From Agrobacterium vitis (GTDB taxonomy: Bacteria > Pseudomonadota > Alphaproteobacteria > Rhizobiales > Rhizobiaceae): a stretch of 64,000 nt of DNA. A program made the position numbers and the translations under genes. The stretch spans positions 310,001-374,000 of the forward strand of contig NZ_CP146244.1 in the NCBI RefSeq assembly GCF_037039395.1, given 5' to 3'. This document shows positions 52,821 through 62,613 of this stretch, piece after piece. The notes under the pieces are model-generated. The model was given only the letters and a program-made list of their open reading frames with translations. It was not told the DNA's origin and did no database searches. Each line of letters starts with the position of its first letter. The stretch's first letter is position 1.

Positions 52821-53420
52821 GTGTCCATTTCTTCAAATAATCGCTCTTCGGATTACGATATCGATCAGATTTTTCTGGATCGCTGGTCTCCTCGGGCGCT
52901 TGATCCCCAGGCAATGTCAGAGGAAGATCTGATGACGATTTTGGAGGCGGCTCGTTGGGCGCCGTCCTCATTCAATGCCCAGCCCTGGAGATTCATTTAC
53001 GCGCAGCGCGATACGCCGGAATGGCAGAATATTTTCGGTCTGCTCGCGCCGATGAACCAGGCGTGGGCATCGCGTGCTTCGGTACTGGTGGTGATTGTTT
53101 CCGCAAATACAGCGATCATGCCGATGCAGACTGAGCCGGTTCCCTCTTACAGCCATTCCTTCGACGCTGGCGCTGCCTGGGCCTATCTTGCGCTGCAAGC
53201 AACGCGCCTCGGCTGGTATGCTCATGGCATGGCAGGGTTCGACGTTCCACGCAGCTACGAAGTGCTTGGGGTCCCAGACAGCTTTCGAGTTGAAGCCGTC
53301 ATCGCGATCGGGAGGATCGGCGACAAGAGCTTGTTGCCGCCGCCCCTGCAGGAGCGCGAGCAGCCAAACGGGCGCCGTCCGCTCCAGGAGTCGGCTATGA
53401 AAGGACGTTTCGTCGGCTGA
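52821..53420 (+). CDS. Nitroreductase-family flavoprotein
   Basis: A 199-residue FMN-type protein: FLDRWSPRALDPQAMSEEDLMTILEAARWAPSSFNAQPWRFIYA is the family N-terminal signature, and GAAWAYLALQATRLGWYAHGMAGFD the FMN/dimer region. GTG start at 52821 after AAGGAG. It is 70 bp downstream of the broken monooxygenase-like gene and could have served as its flavin reductase partner; that link is inference. Confidence 0.87.
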   Translation: MSISSNNRSSDYDIDQIFLDRWSPRALDPQAMSEEDLMTILEAARWAPSSFNAQPWRFIYAQRDTPEWQNIFGLLAPMNQAWASRASVLVVIVSANTAIMPMQTEPVPSYSHSFDAGAAWAYLALQATRLGWYAHGMAGFDVPRSYEVLGVPDSFRVEAVIAIGRIGDKSLLPPPLQEREQPNGRRPLQESAMKGRFVG

Positions 53421-53447
53421 AAGGCTTGTTTCACTGTCGAGTGAGAT

Positions 53448-53496
53448 ATGCGCAGCAGCACCAGCATTGCTAATGCTGCTGCGCATTTAAATTTTT
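53448..53496 (+). terminator. Intrinsic terminator after the nitroreductase gene
   Basis: ATGCGCAGCAGC and GCTGCTGCGCAT form a 12-bp stem; inside the loop AGCATT-GCT-AATGCT can pair as an alternative extension. TTAAATTTTT follows. Confidence 0.85.
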
Positions 53497-53534
53497 ACCA
53501 ACCCACTCTCAAATGACATCGATTGGGGTATGCC

Positions 53535-53930
53535 ATGAGCGAAGATCGCGCCGCTGCCAACAAACGCCTGGTGCTGGACTTCTTCCGCTGTGTCTTTGAG
53601 GCGCGCAACCCGGATGCCGCGCGCGATTTCGTTACCGAGGATTATATCCAGCATACCGACCAGCTTCCGAGTGGCCTGGCCGCGCTGGAAGCGTTTGTTC
53701 GCAATATTTTTCCCGACGGCCCGGTGCCGACGCCCCCGCAGCTCCAACACCCGCCGGAATTTATCGTCGCGGAAGGTGATATGGTGGTTCTGTCGGCCCT
53801 CATGCCTCAGCCCGATCCCGAACATCCCGGTGAGATGTGCCTGCGGTATGTTTTCAACGCATTCCGCATCTCTGATGGAAAGCTAGCAGAGCATTGGGGA
53901 AGCGCGGGTAAGGTGCATCGATCCGTCTAA
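53535..53930 (+). CDS. SnoaL-like/NTF2-fold protein
   Basis: A 131-residue protein with the SnoaL-like pattern ANKRLVLDFFRCVFEARNPDAARDFVTEDYIQHTDQLPSGLAALEAFV and DGKLAEHWGSAG. Proteins of this fold act as small isomerases, dehydratases or ligand-binding proteins. ATG at 53535. It lies after the nitroreductase terminator, so it is probably transcribed separately. Confidence 0.82.
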   Translation: MSEDRAAANKRLVLDFFRCVFEARNPDAARDFVTEDYIQHTDQLPSGLAALEAFVRNIFPDGPVPTPPQLQHPPEFIVAEGDMVVLSALMPQPDPEHPGEMCLRYVFNAFRISDGKLAEHWGSAGKVHRSV

Positions 53931-54342
53931 GGCCGCGATCCTATCGTTTTCACCGATTGGTCATGTTGTGCTGGTTCTCACTGGGGCACGTTAGCATGCC
54001 TGCTCGTGGCCTATAAAAAACAACATATATGTGTCTTGCAATCCGCAGGATTTTGTAGCAGTAATTTCACTGCATCGGACTCGTTTTGACGAGTGGCTTC
54101 TCCGGGCGCCTATCCCCCGGCCACAGTTAACTCACTAACGTCATTTCAGGCGTGATGAGCTATCCGTTGATTAAACCCATGAAAATGAAAATTTCTTGAT
54201 ATCTGTTGGGATCGATAGCCGTCTCTACTAGAGCGGCTTGATCATGTCTAACGTTATCAGTCTGCGCTGATCAGCCCGTCTATGGGTTTTCAGTTCGATG
54301 ACGCATGTTTTCAGGGTACGACGACGCATTTCAGGATATTGA
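53931..54342. other. Intergenic region without recognised gene
   Basis: About 410 bp. Relatively AT-rich in places, presumably with the promoter of the cyclopropane synthase gene. No clear operator, RNA or gene seen. Confidence 0.4.
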
Positions 54343-55599
54343 ATGTCTTCGTTTTTCACTCGTTTCATTTCCCGCCACATCAAGGTGGGAAACCTCATTG
54401 TCATCACCTGCGACGGTCAACATAGGCGTATCGGAGACGAAAGCGGCAAGCCGATCGTTATCCGTTTCGCAGACCGCGCAACCCAACGCTACGTTATGTT
54501 CAATCCAGAACTCGCGCTTGGCGAGGCGTTTATGGATGGCAAGTTGCGCATTGAGCAAGGCACCCTCTATGAACTGCTTGAACTGGTTTTTCAGAACACA
54601 GGCGTGGATCGTCTGACGGGCGCCGCCCGATTTATGCGCCGGTTCACGCGCTTGAAACGGCGTATCCAGCAATATAATCCGGTCGGGCGCTCAAAGAGCA
54701 ATGTGGCGCACCATTACGACCTCGATGGCTCGCTCTATCGGTTATTTCTCGATTCAGACAGTCAGTATTCCTGTGCTTATTTCGAGGGGCGGGGCAGTTC
54801 GCTGGAAGAAGCGCAGCTTGCCAAAAAACGGCATCTGGCTGCCAAGCTGCTGATTGAGCCGGAGCATCGTGTTCTTGATATCGGATCAGGATGGGGTGGA
54901 CTTGGGCTCTATCTGTCGGAGATGACCCAGGCGGACGTCACCGGCGTGACGTTGTCGGAACATCAGCATGCAATTTCGAATGGTCGCGCCAAGGACATTG
55001 CATCCTCGCGTCGGCCTCGATTTTTGCTGCAAGACTATCGGGATATCAAGCAACAATTCGACCGGATCGTTTCCGTCGGCATGTTTGAACATGTCGGGAT
55101 TGGTCATTTCGATGAATTTTTTGCGAAAGTTCGGGCTTTGCTCAAGCCTGACGGGGTGATGCTGTTGCATTCCATCGGCGTGTTCGATGGACCCTCCCAT
55201 ACCAATCCCTGGATACAGAAATACATCTTTCCAGGCGGGTATATTCCATCTCTTTCGGAAGTGCTGGCGGCAATCGAACGGCAGGGGCTGGTGGTCTGCG
55301 ATATCGAGATATTGCGCCTGCACTATGCCGAGACCTTGAAAGCTTGGCGCGAGCGGTTCCTGGCCCGGCGGGAAGAAGCGGTTGCCCTTTATGATGAGCG
55401 GTTCGCCCGCATGTGGGAATTTTATCTGGCGTCATCGGAGACCGCATTTCGGTATCAAGGGATGATGGTTTTTCAAATTCAGCTGGCGCGCGATCAGTCG
55501 GCTGCTCCTTTGCGGCGCGATTATATTCATGCCGCTGAAAGCCGCCTGCGGGAGCTGGAGATCTGCAAGCCCGTTCCGTTGAGCCATGTCGCCGAATAG
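54343..55599 (+). CDS. cfa: Cyclopropane-fatty-acyl-phospholipid synthase
   Basis: A 418-residue SAM-dependent enzyme that methylenates unsaturated fatty acyl chains of membrane phospholipids. The N-terminal domain includes NPELALGEAFMDGKLRIEQGTLYELL. Then come NVAHHYDLDGSLYRLFLDSDSQYSCAYF, the SAM motif VLDIGSGWGGLGLYL, GVTLSEHQ, VSVGMFEHVG and the C-terminal WEFYLASSETAFRYQGMMVFQIQL. All usual active-site motifs are present. Confidence 0.92.
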   Translation: MSSFFTRFISRHIKVGNLIVITCDGQHRRIGDESGKPIVIRFADRATQRYVMFNPELALGEAFMDGKLRIEQGTLYELLELVFQNTGVDRLTGAARFMRRFTRLKRRIQQYNPVGRSKSNVAHHYDLDGSLYRLFLDSDSQYSCAYFEGRGSSLEEAQLAKKRHLAAKLLIEPEHRVLDIGSGWGGLGLYLSEMTQADVTGVTLSEHQHAISNGRAKDIASSRRPRFLLQDYRDIKQQFDRIVSVGMFEHVGIGHFDEFFAKVRALLKPDGVMLLHSIGVFDGPSHTNPWIQKYIFPGGYIPSLSEVLAAIERQGLVVCDIEILRLHYAETLKAWRERFLARREEAVALYDERFARMWEFYLASSETAFRYQGMMVFQIQLARDQSAAPLRRDYIHAAESRLRELEICKPVPLSHVAE

Positions 55600-55687
55600 G
55601 CGCTGGCATTCATCCATTCATTATTACACCTGCAGGGCATTCAGCGCCCTACTCAAGATTGGCCGGAACATTTGACGGTCAGGAGAA

Positions 55688-57184
55688 ATGTCATTGTCTA
55701 GCAATAGTTTACATCAGGCTCGAACAGAGTGGTTCGGCAATATCAAAGGCGATGCGCTGGCTGGCGTCGTTGTGGCCCTGGCGCTTATTCCAGAAGCCAT
55801 CGCCTTTTCCATCATCGCTGGCGTCGACCCCAAGGTTGGCCTTTATGCATCCTTCTCCATTTCGGTGCTGATCGCATTTGTGGGTGGCAGGCCCGGGATG
55901 ATCTCTGCCGCGACCGCCGCCACCGCTGTGTTGATGATCACGCTGGCCAAAACACACGGCGTCGAATATCTGCTGGCCGCCACCATATTGGCCGGCGTCA
56001 TCCAGATTATTGCCGGTCTGCTGAAACTCGGTCGCCTGATGCGTTTCGTGTCGAAGTCCGTCATGACGGGCTTTGTCAATGCATTGGCAATATTGATCTT
56101 TATGGCCCAGCTGCCGGAGCTGATCCATGTCCCCGCTCTAACCTATGTCCTGGTGGCGGCGGGCTTGGCAATCATATATCTATTTCCTTATGTGACGAAG
56201 GCCATTCCGTCGCCTCTCGTCTGTATTGTGATATTGACGGCGATTTCGATCTATTTCGGGTTAGACATCCGAACTGTCGGCGACATGGGCGAGTTGCCCT
56301 CGACATTGCCGGTCCTGCTCCTTCCCAATATCCCTCTGAATATTGAAACGTTTCTGATCATTCTGCCCTATTCCGCCGCAGTCGCCGTTGTTGGCCTGCT
56401 CGAAACGCTGATGACCGCTGCGATTGTCGATGAATTAACGGATACGCCAAGCAACAAGAACCGCGAATGCATCGGCCAGGGCGTTGCCAATACGATAACC
56501 GGTTTCTTGGGGGGCATGGCAGGCTGCGCGATGATCGGTCAGTCGATGATCAATGTAAAATCCGGTGGGCGCGGCAGATTGTCGAGTTTGTGCGCCGGTG
56601 TTTTCCTGCTGTTCATGATTCTCGTGCTTGGGCAATGGGTGCGTCAAATTCCCATGGCCGCCCTTGTGGCGATCATGATCATGGTGTCCATCGGCACCTT
56701 TTCCTGGTCATCGATCCGCAATATCAAGGATCACCCGCGCTCGTCCTCCTTCGTGATGGTCGCGACGGTGATTGGCGTCGTCGCCACTCATAATCTGGCT
56801 GTCGGTGTCCTGGTTGGCGTGCTGTTATCGGCGGTCTTCTTCGCCTGGAAAATCGCCCAGATATTCCAGATAACCTCGATCCTCTCACCGGATGGCAAAA
56901 CGCGCACTTATAAGGTCGAAGGTCAAATCTTCTTCGCCTCCGTCGAGGATTTCAACCAGGCATTCGAATTCAAGGAAGCCTTGGAGAACGTCATCATCGA
57001 CGTATCCCGCGCCCATATATGGGACATATCCAGTGTCGCGGCACTGGATATGATCGTGCTGAAATTCCGCAGAGAGGGAGCCGAGGTGTCTATCCTCGGA
57101 CTGAACCGGGCAAGCGAGACAATCGTTGACAAGCTCGCAATTCACGACAAGCCCGGCGCCATGGAACGCCTTATGGGGCATTGA
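55688..57184 (+). CDS. SulP-family anion transporter with STAS domain
   Basis: A 498-residue membrane protein with about ten to twelve hydrophobic segments. The start is SulP-like: [36 protein letters not shown], then [20 protein letters not shown] and [17 protein letters not shown]. The cytoplasmic STAS domain covers about residues 405-495 ([13 protein letters not shown]...[23 protein letters not shown]). SulP proteins move sulfate, bicarbonate or other anions. It lies 11 bp before a UspA gene, a frequent pairing for this branch. Confidence 0.88.
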   Translation: MSLSSNSLHQARTEWFGNIKGDALAGVVVALALIPEAIAFSIIAGVDPKVGLYASFSISVLIAFVGGRPGMISAATAATAVLMITLAKTHGVEYLLAATILAGVIQIIAGLLKLGRLMRFVSKSVMTGFVNALAILIFMAQLPELIHVPALTYVLVAAGLAIIYLFPYVTKAIPSPLVCIVILTAISIYFGLDIRTVGDMGELPSTLPVLLLPNIPLNIETFLIILPYSAAVAVVGLLETLMTAAIVDELTDTPSNKNRECIGQGVANTITGFLGGMAGCAMIGQSMINVKSGGRGRLSSLCAGVFLLFMILVLGQWVRQIPMAALVAIMIMVSIGTFSWSSIRNIKDHPRSSSFVMVATVIGVVATHNLAVGVLVGVLLSAVFFAWKIAQIFQITSILSPDGKTRTYKVEGQIFFASVEDFNQAFEFKEALENVIIDVSRAHIWDISSVAALDMIVLKFRREGAEVSILGLNRASETIVDKLAIHDKPGAMERLMGH

Positions 57185-57195
57185 GGGAGACAATC

Positions 57196-58050
57196 ATGAT
57201 CAAGATCATAGGACTGATAGACGGTTCGATATATGCCCAGAGCGTCTGCGACCATATCGCATGGATTGCCGGCCGATCCGAGGTGTCCGTGGACATTCTA
57301 CATGTGATTGGGCGTCGCGACCTTTCCACGGCGCCGGTCAATCTCAGCGGCAATATCGGCTTGGGCGCTCGAACGGCGCTTCTGGAGGAACTGGCGGAAC
57401 TGGACGCGCAAAAAGCAAGAACGGCCCAACACCGTGGACGGCTTTTGCTGGAAGAGGCAAAGGCGCGCCTTCAAGCCATGGGCATCGATAGCGTCAACAC
57501 CATGCTGCGCAATGGCGATCTGGCTGAAACCCTGCAAGAGCTGGAGGAAAGCGCCGACCTTATCGTGATCGGCAAGCGTGGTGAAGGCGCTGATTTTGCG
57601 CAATTGCACCTTGGCTCAAACCTCGAACGGGTGGTTCGCTCCAGTCACAGGATGATCGCCATCGCATCACGTGCCTTCAAGCCGATCCACAAAGTGCTGA
57701 TCGCTTATGACGGTGGCGCGATGGCGATGAAGGCGATTGACTATATATCAGGAAATCTGATGTTTGCCGGGCTCTCTATCAAACTGGTGACGGTGGGGGA
57801 TGATACGCCGGAAGCCCGTCAAGCCCTTGCTGAAGGTAAGCTTAGGTTTACGGATGTGGGCGTGCCGGGTGAGACCGCCATCGTTGCGGGGCAGCCGGAT
57901 AAGGCGATTTCGGAAATTGTCGAGCGTGAGGAATACGACCTACTCATGATGGGCGCCTATAGCCATTCCAGGCTGCGCGCACTTTTCCTTGGGTCAACGA
58001 CAACGGAAATGATCCGGGCCTGCAAAGTGCCTGTGTTGATTTTCCGCTGA
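57196..58050 (+). CDS. Tandem universal stress protein (UspA) domains
   Basis: A 284-residue protein with two Usp domains. The first (residues about 1-158) has LIVIGKRGEG...HLGSNLERVVRSSHRMIAIAS. The second (about 163-284) begins VLIAYDGGAMAMKAIDY and ends LLMMGAYSHSRLRALFLGSTTTEMIRACKVPVLIF, keeping the G-2x-G-9x-G(S/T) ATP-binding pattern. It follows the SulP gene by 11 bp and is likely co-expressed. Confidence 0.87.
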   Translation: MIKIIGLIDGSIYAQSVCDHIAWIAGRSEVSVDILHVIGRRDLSTAPVNLSGNIGLGARTALLEELAELDAQKARTAQHRGRLLLEEAKARLQAMGIDSVNTMLRNGDLAETLQELEESADLIVIGKRGEGADFAQLHLGSNLERVVRSSHRMIAIASRAFKPIHKVLIAYDGGAMAMKAIDYISGNLMFAGLSIKLVTVGDDTPEARQALAEGKLRFTDVGVPGETAIVAGQPDKAISEIVEREEYDLLMMGAYSHSRLRALFLGSTTTEMIRACKVPVLIFR

Positions 58051-58156
58051 TCTCGAATCGAACACTCTTTTCTGTGCGGTTTTTAAAACCCACAGCGCTG
58101 TCATGTAACATGCAGGAACTCTGGCTAACGCCATTGTTCCTGTTTGAAAGTCCAGA

Positions 58157-59359
58157 ATGATCAAAAACTATTGGGAATTTTCCAGCCGCAATTGGCAGCA
58201 TCTGACATTTGGCGCAATGCTTCTGGCCATTTCCAGCTTCGGCCAAACCTATTTCATTTCGATCTCGGGGGCGCATTTTCGCGAGGCTTTTCGTTTAAGC
58301 GACGGCGGCTTGGGGACTGTCTATGCAATAGGCACGTTTTTAAGCGCCCTGACCCTTACCTGGGCCGGACGCCTGATCGACTACACCACGGTAAGAGCGT
58401 TCAGTTGGGCTGTGGCCGTTCTGTTGGCTTGCGCATGTGGAATGGTGTCGTTCAGCCCCAATATCTATGTGCTCCTGCTTGCATTCTACCTCTTGCGCCT
58501 GGGCGGCCAGGGTCTGATGGTTCATACGGCGCTGACTGCAACGGCCCGCACGTTTCCAGCAGATGCGGGTAAAGCGCTCGGCATTATCGCTCTGGGCATG
58601 TCTGTCGCGCAGGCAATTTTTCCGCTGGCCGGAGTGATGATGAACGACACGTTCGGTTGGCGTGCATCCTGGGCTATCAACGCGCTCTTTGTCATCGCCG
58701 GTGTCGGCGTAGCGCTCACGGTCTTGCCAAGGGCGGGCGACCGGCCTTTGCGTCAGCGCTGGCCCAAAGGACAGGCCTCAACCGAGCCCCGGCAAACGTC
58801 TCTGTTGCTTGACCGACGTCTCCTCATGACCCTGCCAGCCGTTTTGGCAAGCCCCTTCATCGTCACCGGCTTCTTCTTCCATCAAGGCCGCCTGGCCGAG
58901 CAGAAGCATTGGGACATCGCATGGCTTGCGGCCGGATTTGTGGTCTTTGCCATTGTACAGGCGGTGTCCGTTGTGGTGATTGGTCCCATCATCGACCGTT
59001 TTGGGACGAAGCGAATTCTGCCTTATTTTCTCTTGCCGCAAGCCATTGGAATGCTTGCGCTGGGATTGCTTTCATTGTCGTGGGTTGCGCTGCTCTATAT
59101 GGTTCTGATGGGCATATCCTCCGCCTTCGGATCAACGCTTGCCACCGCCCTTTGGGTCGAGCTTTTTGGAGCCACTGAATTGGCGCGAGTTCGTTCTGCG
59201 GTCGAAGCCGGATCCGTTATAGCAAGCGGTGCTTCACCTGTGATCATGGGATTGCTGATTGATGCCGGCTTTCCGTTGTCTTGGCAGGCGCTGGCGTGCT
59301 GTGCATACACAGTGCTCGCCTCCATTATCGCAATCGGCGTGCAGCGTGTGAAAGTCTGA
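58157..59359 (+). CDS. MFS transporter
   Basis: A 400-residue protein with about twelve predicted membrane segments. Typical MFS features: GGLGTVYAIGTFLSALTLTWAGRLIDYTTVR (loop 2-3 motif with G-RLIDY), LLRLGGQGLMVHTALTATARTF, and IGPIIDRFGTKRILPYFLLPQ in the second half. Substrate unknown. A short stem around 58072-58095 separates it from the UspA gene. Confidence 0.85.
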   Translation: MIKNYWEFSSRNWQHLTFGAMLLAISSFGQTYFISISGAHFREAFRLSDGGLGTVYAIGTFLSALTLTWAGRLIDYTTVRAFSWAVAVLLACACGMVSFSPNIYVLLLAFYLLRLGGQGLMVHTALTATARTFPADAGKALGIIALGMSVAQAIFPLAGVMMNDTFGWRASWAINALFVIAGVGVALTVLPRAGDRPLRQRWPKGQASTEPRQTSLLLDRRLLMTLPAVLASPFIVTGFFFHQGRLAEQKHWDIAWLAAGFVVFAIVQAVSVVVIGPIIDRFGTKRILPYFLLPQAIGMLALGLLSLSWVALLYMVLMGISSAFGSTLATALWVELFGATELARVRSAVEAGSVIASGASPVIMGLLIDAGFPLSWQALACCAYTVLASIIAIGVQRVKV

Positions 59360-59520
59360 CCGAAAGGGCCTTTGTATCATTGACCGCTGCGTCAGCGCAG
59401 ACCTTGGTGGAGCGCGTCATAAGATCGGCATCGTGCAATTATCCCAGTGGCAGTATGACTGCTTCCTGCGGTCGATGTGTTTTAGGGTGCTCACACGGCC
59501 CTGTTGCCGACGTCCTGGGC

Positions 59521-61299
59521 CTAATGTGCCAGCTCCATCTGGTGCTGAATTTTGGAAAAGCGGCTGTCATGACGAATGGGATCGAAGACAGCATTTGCCA
59601 GAAACAGCCCTGGCGTGCCTCTTCGTGTCACCGCCAGCTCCAAGGCGCTAATGGCTTCATCGCGAGCGCCGAGCCCGAGATGGATCATCGCCTCCGCATG
59701 CACAGCCTGGCCTCGCAGGTTTGGCGATTGCTTCACCCTGGAAAGAAGACGACCAGCCTCTGATATTTCGCCTGAAAGCCCATAGGCTAGTCCTAGCAGC
59801 CCACAGGCAGTGGCATCTTCGGTCATGATGTGTGAGGCAGCGGTAAACTCTTCAATAGCGCTATCAATCTGACCCATATTGAGCTTGGCCTCTCCATAGG
59901 TAAGTCGTAACTTAACAAAACCGGGTTCGGCCTCAAGCGCGTCGCGTGCGACTTTCGCCGCTTCCTTGAAGCGGCGGGCGGCATTCAGGGTCAGCGCATA
60001 GACATTGGCGACCATGGGAGAGTAAGGATCGAGATTGATCGCTTCTTCCGCTATTTGCAGCGCAGAAACGATCTGTCCGCTTTGCAGATAGGTCAATGCA
60101 AGCAATATGTAGGGCGAAGGGTCGAGCGGGGTGATGGCAATGGCCTGGCGGCATGCGCGTTCGGTCTGTGGCCAGTCATAGGCGTAGCTCGAAGCCCAAC
60201 CCAAAATCAGCCAGACGTCGCTGAGGTTGCCATTCAGCGACAAAGCGCTGTGGGCAGAGGCGGCCAGCTTGGGCATCACCCTGGATATCGAGCCTGGCGC
60301 AAGCGATAAAAACTGTCCTAAAGCTCCAATAAGCCTGCGGTGGGACAATTGATCCAAGGGGTCGTCCGCGATGATTTGTTCGTAGCGCAAGACGGCGGCG
60401 CGTAGCTCGATCAACCGCTCACGCCGATTGATGTGGGAGCCGCGCAGAAGCTGATCGAGAAACCGGCTCTCTTCAGAATCGCCTGGTATGTCCGAGGCCT
60501 GACCCGCGACATTGCGTGACAGCGAATCTGAGACCATTTCGCCGATGGCATTGGCTATCAAGGTGGGAGAGGGGCTCTCGGAATTGCGTGGGAAAGAAAA
60601 GGTTTTGCTTCCCTGAACCAAGCCATCCAGGTCGACCATTGTCGTCACGATCCTGATCCATTGCGCATCGGAGCGAATGGCACACCGTAACTCCAGCTCT
60701 GATCTACTCGTTCCGCCAGGAAGAACCGGGATTATCGAGGAAAGCTTGAAAAAGCTGCTGGCAATCTCTTCGGGTAGCTGTCGCGCCAGGCGCTGCTCAT
60801 TCTCTCCAGCATTGGGTTCGCAGTCCAGATGAATGGCAATCCGGCGCGGAAAATCCTTGATATCTGCGGCGGGCAAGGACGGCTGCGCGGAGAAGATCGG
60901 CACGAGGGAGCGGGGCATGAAGGCCACCCTCACGGCATCGAAGCGCCCCTCATTTTCGTAATAGCTTTGCAATCTGTTGCGAAGACGCCAGGCTTCTGTC
61001 CGCACACAGGTATCGATCCTTGGATCGAAATGCTCATCCTTGCCGAATACGTCCTGGGCGATCGCATGTTCGCCAATGGCGCTCGCACGACCTGCAAGCG
61101 CCTCCTCGACAAGATACTGCAGCAGCTGTCGGGAGCGCTTTGCCGTTGCGAACGTATTGCCGTTGCAGAGCTGATCCAGCGCCTTGCGTATCTGGCCCTG
61201 TGTCGGGCTTGCCAATTCTGTGTCTGCCGTGCCCGCATTTGGCGCAGCGTCACGAGATGATACGCAGATGATCGAAGTCGCACTCGTATCCTTTTCCAC
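59521..61299 (-). CDS. TPR protein with an N-terminal regulator-like domain
   Basis: A 592-residue protein from the GTG at 61299, which is 6 nt after GGGGAGGAG. The N-terminal domain (IRKALDQLCNGNTFATAKRSRQLLQYLVEEALAGRASAIGEHAIAQDVFGKDEHFDPRIDTCVRTEAWRLRNRLQSYYENEG) is the conserved module usually joined to adenylate-cyclase-like or TolB-like TPR proteins. The middle resembles the TolB-N-like region of such proteins. The C-terminal third has at least five TPR-like repeats (VWLILGWASSYAYDW..., PYILLALTYLQSGQI..., VKLRLTYGEAKLNMGQI...). No cyclase catalytic domain or membrane segment is seen, so it is probably a cytosolic regulatory or scaffold protein. Confidence 0.7.
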   Translation of the reverse strand: MEKDTSATSIICVSSRDAAPNAGTADTELASPTQGQIRKALDQLCNGNTFATAKRSRQLLQYLVEEALAGRASAIGEHAIAQDVFGKDEHFDPRIDTCVRTEAWRLRNRLQSYYENEGRFDAVRVAFMPRSLVPIFSAQPSLPAADIKDFPRRIAIHLDCEPNAGENEQRLARQLPEEIASSFFKLSSIIPVLPGGTSRSELELRCAIRSDAQWIRIVTTMVDLDGLVQGSKTFSFPRNSESPSPTLIANAIGEMVSDSLSRNVAGQASDIPGDSEESRFLDQLLRGSHINRRERLIELRAAVLRYEQIIADDPLDQLSHRRLIGALGQFLSLAPGSISRVMPKLAASAHSALSLNGNLSDVWLILGWASSYAYDWPQTERACRQAIAITPLDPSPYILLALTYLQSGQIVSALQIAEEAINLDPYSPMVANVYALTLNAARRFKEAAKVARDALEAEPGFVKLRLTYGEAKLNMGQIDSAIEEFTAASHIMTEDATACGLLGLAYGLSGEISEAGRLLSRVKQSPNLRGQAVHAEAMIHLGLGARDEAISALELAVTRRGTPGLFLANAVFDPIRHDSRFSKIQHQMELAH

Positions 61300-61701
61300 G
61301 CGGTCTCCTCCCCGTGTTTGTATGCGAATATACTGCTCCCAATCGTTCGATAGGCTGATTAAACCTCCCACACCCTTTGATGTCGAATGCTACAGAATTT
61401 CCGCGTTTGATCGTAACGCAGAAACTCTCTAAATCTTTGTTTTTATAAATTTCCAGACGTAAGGGCGCGCGCCACTTTTCCTCGAAATGCTCCAGTGGTC
61501 CAACCCCGACATCTGATTCCGTTCGCGGCACACTCCAGATTGCCACAGTTGGCCTAGCAAATGTCAAGTTCATTCGATGAGAACGGCATAATCATCTTTT
61601 TGATAATACAGTTCTCGGCTTGTGGAAAGTCCGGTGGGCAGCAAGCACGATTTGTGGATGCGGGTGGACTGCTGATGCTGTTAGAAACCCAGGCCCGGAT
61701 T
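61300..61701. other. Intergenic region without recognised gene
   Basis: About 400 bp between the TPR gene start and the TetR gene stop, both on the minus strand. AT-rich around 61420-61450. It presumably holds the TPR gene promoter. Confidence 0.4.
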
Positions 61702-62385
61702 TTATCGTCTGATTGGATAGAGATAGAGCGGGGGTAGGTTTACAACCTTGTTGTCGCTGTCTTTCGGTCCTATGCCATCGAAGAAAATGCGGACGATGAG
61801 GCCGATATGGGCTGCGAGTATTTCGTCAGAGGGCCGGAAGTTTGCGACGAGGATGTCGAACTGAGTTCCCGGTGCTGTCATGCGCACCAGCAATGTGGCA
61901 TAGCGTTCAGGATCTTCAACGACATAGCCGCGCGTGGCGGCAACTTTCACGATGAGCGAGGCAATGATGCGGATCACGTCAGGCATATCTGACTGGACCT
62001 GATCCGACATGGCTTGCAGTTCGCTGCGTCTGTCGATTTCTGCAATGAGAACCCGGAAATAGGCGGTCAGCTCGGGGGCGGATGCGGCCTTGACGACCTC
62101 AAGCAGCACGCTTGTCAGTTGCTCCAGGGGATCTGCGACGGATCGACTTTCCACAACGCTACCGAGGTCCAGCGCGAAATCGGAAGCGGCATGTGTCATG
62201 ACAGCGTGAAACAACTCAAGCTTGTCGGAAAAATGCGCATAGACAGTCGTCTTTGAAACGCCGGCCTTGGCGGCCACCGCATCCATAGAGGTTCTCTCAT
62301 ATCCATTGGCCAAAAGCAGATCGACGGCAGCGGCCATGATCAACTCTCGTTTTGATCTAGAATTCTTGTTTCGTGGATGAGGCAT
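61702..62385 (-). CDS. TetR-family transcriptional repressor
   Basis: A 227-residue regulator with N-terminal TetR HTH: SKRELIMAAAVDLLLANGYERTSMDAVAAKAGVSKTTVYAHFSDKLELFHAVM. The C-terminal domain has the TetR_C_7/AefR-like pattern (FRVLIAEIDRRSEL...). It is divergent from the acyl-CoA-dehydrogenase-fold gene, and an inverted repeat lies across that gene's promoter, so repression of it is likely. Confidence 0.88.
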   Translation of the reverse strand: MPHPRNKNSRSKRELIMAAAVDLLLANGYERTSMDAVAAKAGVSKTTVYAHFSDKLELFHAVMTHAASDFALDLGSVVESRSVADPLEQLTSVLLEVVKAASAPELTAYFRVLIAEIDRRSELQAMSDQVQSDMPDVIRIIASLIVKVAATRGYVVEDPERYATLLVRMTAPGTQFDILVANFRPSDEILAAHIGLIVRIFFDGIGPKDSDNKVVNLPPLYLYPIRR

Positions 62386-62547
62386 ACCTCAGCTCCTACA
62401 TTAGCGCAGCAGTCCATTCAAGGCCCCAAGGGAGGCATGTCACAGGCGCGTCGCGTGGTCTCTGTCCAAAAAGAGGGGCAATCAAGGGCTTAGTTTCTTA
62501 ACCTTCCTTCACAAAAGCGCAATCTCCGAGGCCTTGTAAAAAATCAA

Positions 62548-62582
62548 TTGACACAACTGTACTGTACCGTTTAGAACAGTAC
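62548..62582 (+). promoter_or_regulatory. Promoter with TetR-type inverted repeat
   Basis: GTACTGT at 62559-62565 and ACAGTAC at 62576-62582 form a perfect inverted repeat with a 10-bp centre. TTGACA at 62548-62553 is a consensus -35, and TTAGAA 17 bp later is a plausible -10, so the repeat covers the promoter core 30 bp before the next gene's start. Confidence 0.7.
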
Positions 62583-62613
62583 CACGTCTTGGAAATATGG
62601 AGGTAATTCAAGG

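Noticed and set aside
58072..58095. Stem CTGTG-GGTTTT/AAAACC-CACAG after the UspA gene as a terminator
   Set aside because: The loop would be a single base and there is no T-tract, so it is more likely an incidental inverted repeat.
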